Below are positions 5,247 through 6,059 of a stretch of DNA of 6,059 nt, one piece after another. Location: contig SYAK01000033.1 in assembly GCA_005788935.1 (NCBI GenBank), forward strand, positions 1-6,059, read 5' to 3'. The notes beneath the pieces were generated by a model that had not been told where the DNA came from, did no database searches, and saw only the letters and a program-made list of their open reading frames with translations. The position numbers and the translations under genes were made by a program. The stretch's first letter is position 1, and every line of letters starts with the position of its first letter. The stretch comes from Pseudomonadota bacterium (GTDB lineage Bacteria; Myxococcota; UBA9042; PHBI01).

Positions 5247-5444
5247 ATGCCACGTCAACGTCGAACCCTGTCCGGTCCGGAGCGCGCCGAGCGCGTCGTC
5301 GAGCTGCTCGCGCTCCGCCTCCTCGACCTCGCCAGTCGAGGGCTGCTCGAGCCCGATGAGGCGGATGATGCCGAGCCTGCCCGCGCGCCCTCGGCCCCCG
5401 CCGCGCCCCCGCGCGCAGAGGAGGCCCGCCATGGCGCTCGCTGA
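5247..5444 (+). CDS. 65-aa small protein, function unknown
   Basis: The ATG at 5247 has GGAG (5238-5241) five bases upstream. The first 37 residues are predicted helical with a Leu-rich amphipathic stretch (ERAERVVELLALRLLDLA); the rest is acidic then Ala/Pro-rich and probably disordered. The final codons overlap the next gene by 14 bp, and that gene's Shine-Dalgarno lies inside this coding sequence, so translation is probably coupled. The helical segment could be a dimerisation or protein-binding element. No family is recognised; the good start signal and coupling are the main arguments that it is real. Confidence 0.6.
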   Translation: MPRQRRTLSGPERAERVVELLALRLLDLASRGLLEPDEADDAEPARAPSAPAAPPRAEEARHGAR

Positions 5445-6059
5445 TCGCTTCTCCCCGGTCGAGGCTGGGACGGCGCCGCGCGCGGCGGTCAGCTGCCTCC
5501 GCTATGACCCGGTCCCCGGGACGCGCCGCTGCCGGCACTACCTGAGCGGCGGCGCCTGCGACCTGCCGGACGAGTTCATGTGCGTCGAGTGGCTGAAGGC
5601 CAACGGCCACGCGGCACCTCCCCCGCTCCCTCCGATGGCGCCAGCCGCCGAGCCGCCGTCGGTCGAGGCACCTCCCCCGCTCCCTCCGATGGCGCAAGCC
5701 GCCGAGCCGCCGTCGGTCGAGGCGCCTCCGCGGCCAGCGCCTCCGCGCGTGGGGCACGACCTCTTCGGGCTGCCTCTGACAGCCCCGACGCCCGCGCCGC
5801 GCCCCGTGACCCAAGCAGCACCCGCGGCCCCGCGGCCCCCGACGCCCCAACGCGGCCTGACGCCCGCGGAGGCATCCCCGCCCCGCGCCCTGACCGACGA
5901 CGACCTCGCATCGTTCAAGGCGCTCGGCGTCAAGGTCTGCCTCCAGACCGATGCCTGCGGCGAGGTGTGGCTCGTCCCCGAATACACCGACGACGCCGCG
6001 CGCCGCGAGCTCAGCGTCCGCGACGCGGCGACCCTCGCGGCCATCTGCGCGGCCTTCCC
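5431..6059 (+). CDS. Four-cysteine, proline-rich protein of unknown function (partial, runs off the right edge)
   Basis: The ATG at 5431 has a near-perfect GAGGAGG seven bases upstream, and the frame stays open for 209 codons to the window end. Residues 22-51 carry four cysteines, C22, C34, C43 and C51 (C-x11-C-x8-C-x7-C), within SCLRYDPVPGTRRC, RHYLSGGAC and DEFMCVEWL; this could bind zinc or an iron-sulphur cluster. Residues about 62-155 are a Pro/Ala-rich linker with a duplicated 18-residue unit. From about residue 156 a folded domain resumes (LTDDDLASFKALGVKVCL, then CGEVWLVPEY, then a helix RDAATLAAICAAF). This gives a metal-binding-like head, flexible linker and C-terminal domain. It overlaps the 65-aa gene by 14 bp and belongs to the same rightward unit. 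The stop codon is outside the window. Confidence 0.8.
   Translation, partial: MALADRFSPVEAGTAPRAAVSCLRYDPVPGTRRCRHYLSGGACDLPDEFMCVEWLKANGHAAPPPLPPMAPAAEPPSVEAPPPLPPMAQAAEPPSVEAPPRPAPPRVGHDLFGLPLTAPTPAPRPVTQAAPAAPRPPTPQRGLTPAEASPPRALTDDDLASFKALGVKVCLQTDACGEVWLVPEYTDDAARRELSVRDAATLAAICAAF
5614..5721 (+). repeat. 54-bp tandem duplication inside the proline-rich linker
   Basis: Two 54-bp units (5614-5667 and 5668-5721) are identical except for one base: GCGCCA in the first reads GCGCAA in the second, changing Pro71 to Gln89. Each encodes an 18-residue unit starting APPPLPPMA and ending AAEPPSVE; a decayed third start (APPRPAPP) follows. The length preserves the frame. Near-identity at the DNA level points to a recent duplication by slippage or unequal crossing-over. 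Confidence 0.92.

Noticed and set aside
5071..5850. 259-codon minus-strand frame opposite the right-hand genes
   Set aside because: It is Arg/Gly/Ala-rich and antisense to two genes with good Shine-Dalgarno sequences and overlapping organisation.

Overview
The window is very GC-rich with strong third-position GC, so open frames run on all strands, and nearly every base is coding or in short control regions. Codon style, dense overlaps and Ala/Pro-rich proteins suggest a high-GC proteobacterium-like or myxobacterium-like genome, or a plasmid or integrated element in one. That assignment is inference; there is no rRNA, tRNA or marker gene to fix it.

Layout. (1) The left edge holds the first 14 codons of a leftward gene with a perfect Shine-Dalgarno, diverging across a 316-bp control region from (2) a rightward two-gene unit: a 325-aa protein of unknown family and, with a 4-bp ATGA overlap, a 150-aa PIN-domain nuclease of the VapC type. 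The arrangement is that of a toxin-antitoxin pair, but the partner is far larger than a normal antitoxin. It ends in an acidic/aromatic tail that could be the part that holds the nuclease. (3) Converging on this, with a 9-bp overlap of the ends, is a tight leftward three-gene operon: a LexA-type S24 repressor/autoprotease (201 aa, cleavage site and catalytic Ser/Lys all present), a 395-aa protein of unknown function and a 373-aa protein with a four-cysteine N-terminal segment and a possible winged-helix C-terminus. The spacings (11 nt, then 1 nt) indicate co-transcription, so the two unknown proteins are probably under DNA-damage-responsive control. (4) A 541-bp non-coding region (4706-5246) carries the lexA promoter with an adjacent GTTC-N4-GAAC dyad, ten copies of the heptamer GCGTTCC in both orientations in two clusters, and a 13-bp pure A/T run between the clusters. 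It could be an iteron-type replication origin or a multi-site operator. (5) Rightward from there lie a 65-aa small protein and, overlapping it by 14 bp, a four-cysteine, proline-rich protein running off the right edge, which contains a nearly perfect 54-bp tandem duplication.

The most promising candidate for an undescribed system is the lexA-like/395-aa/373-aa operon together with its repeat-rich divergent control region. The second is the PIN nuclease with its oversized partner.
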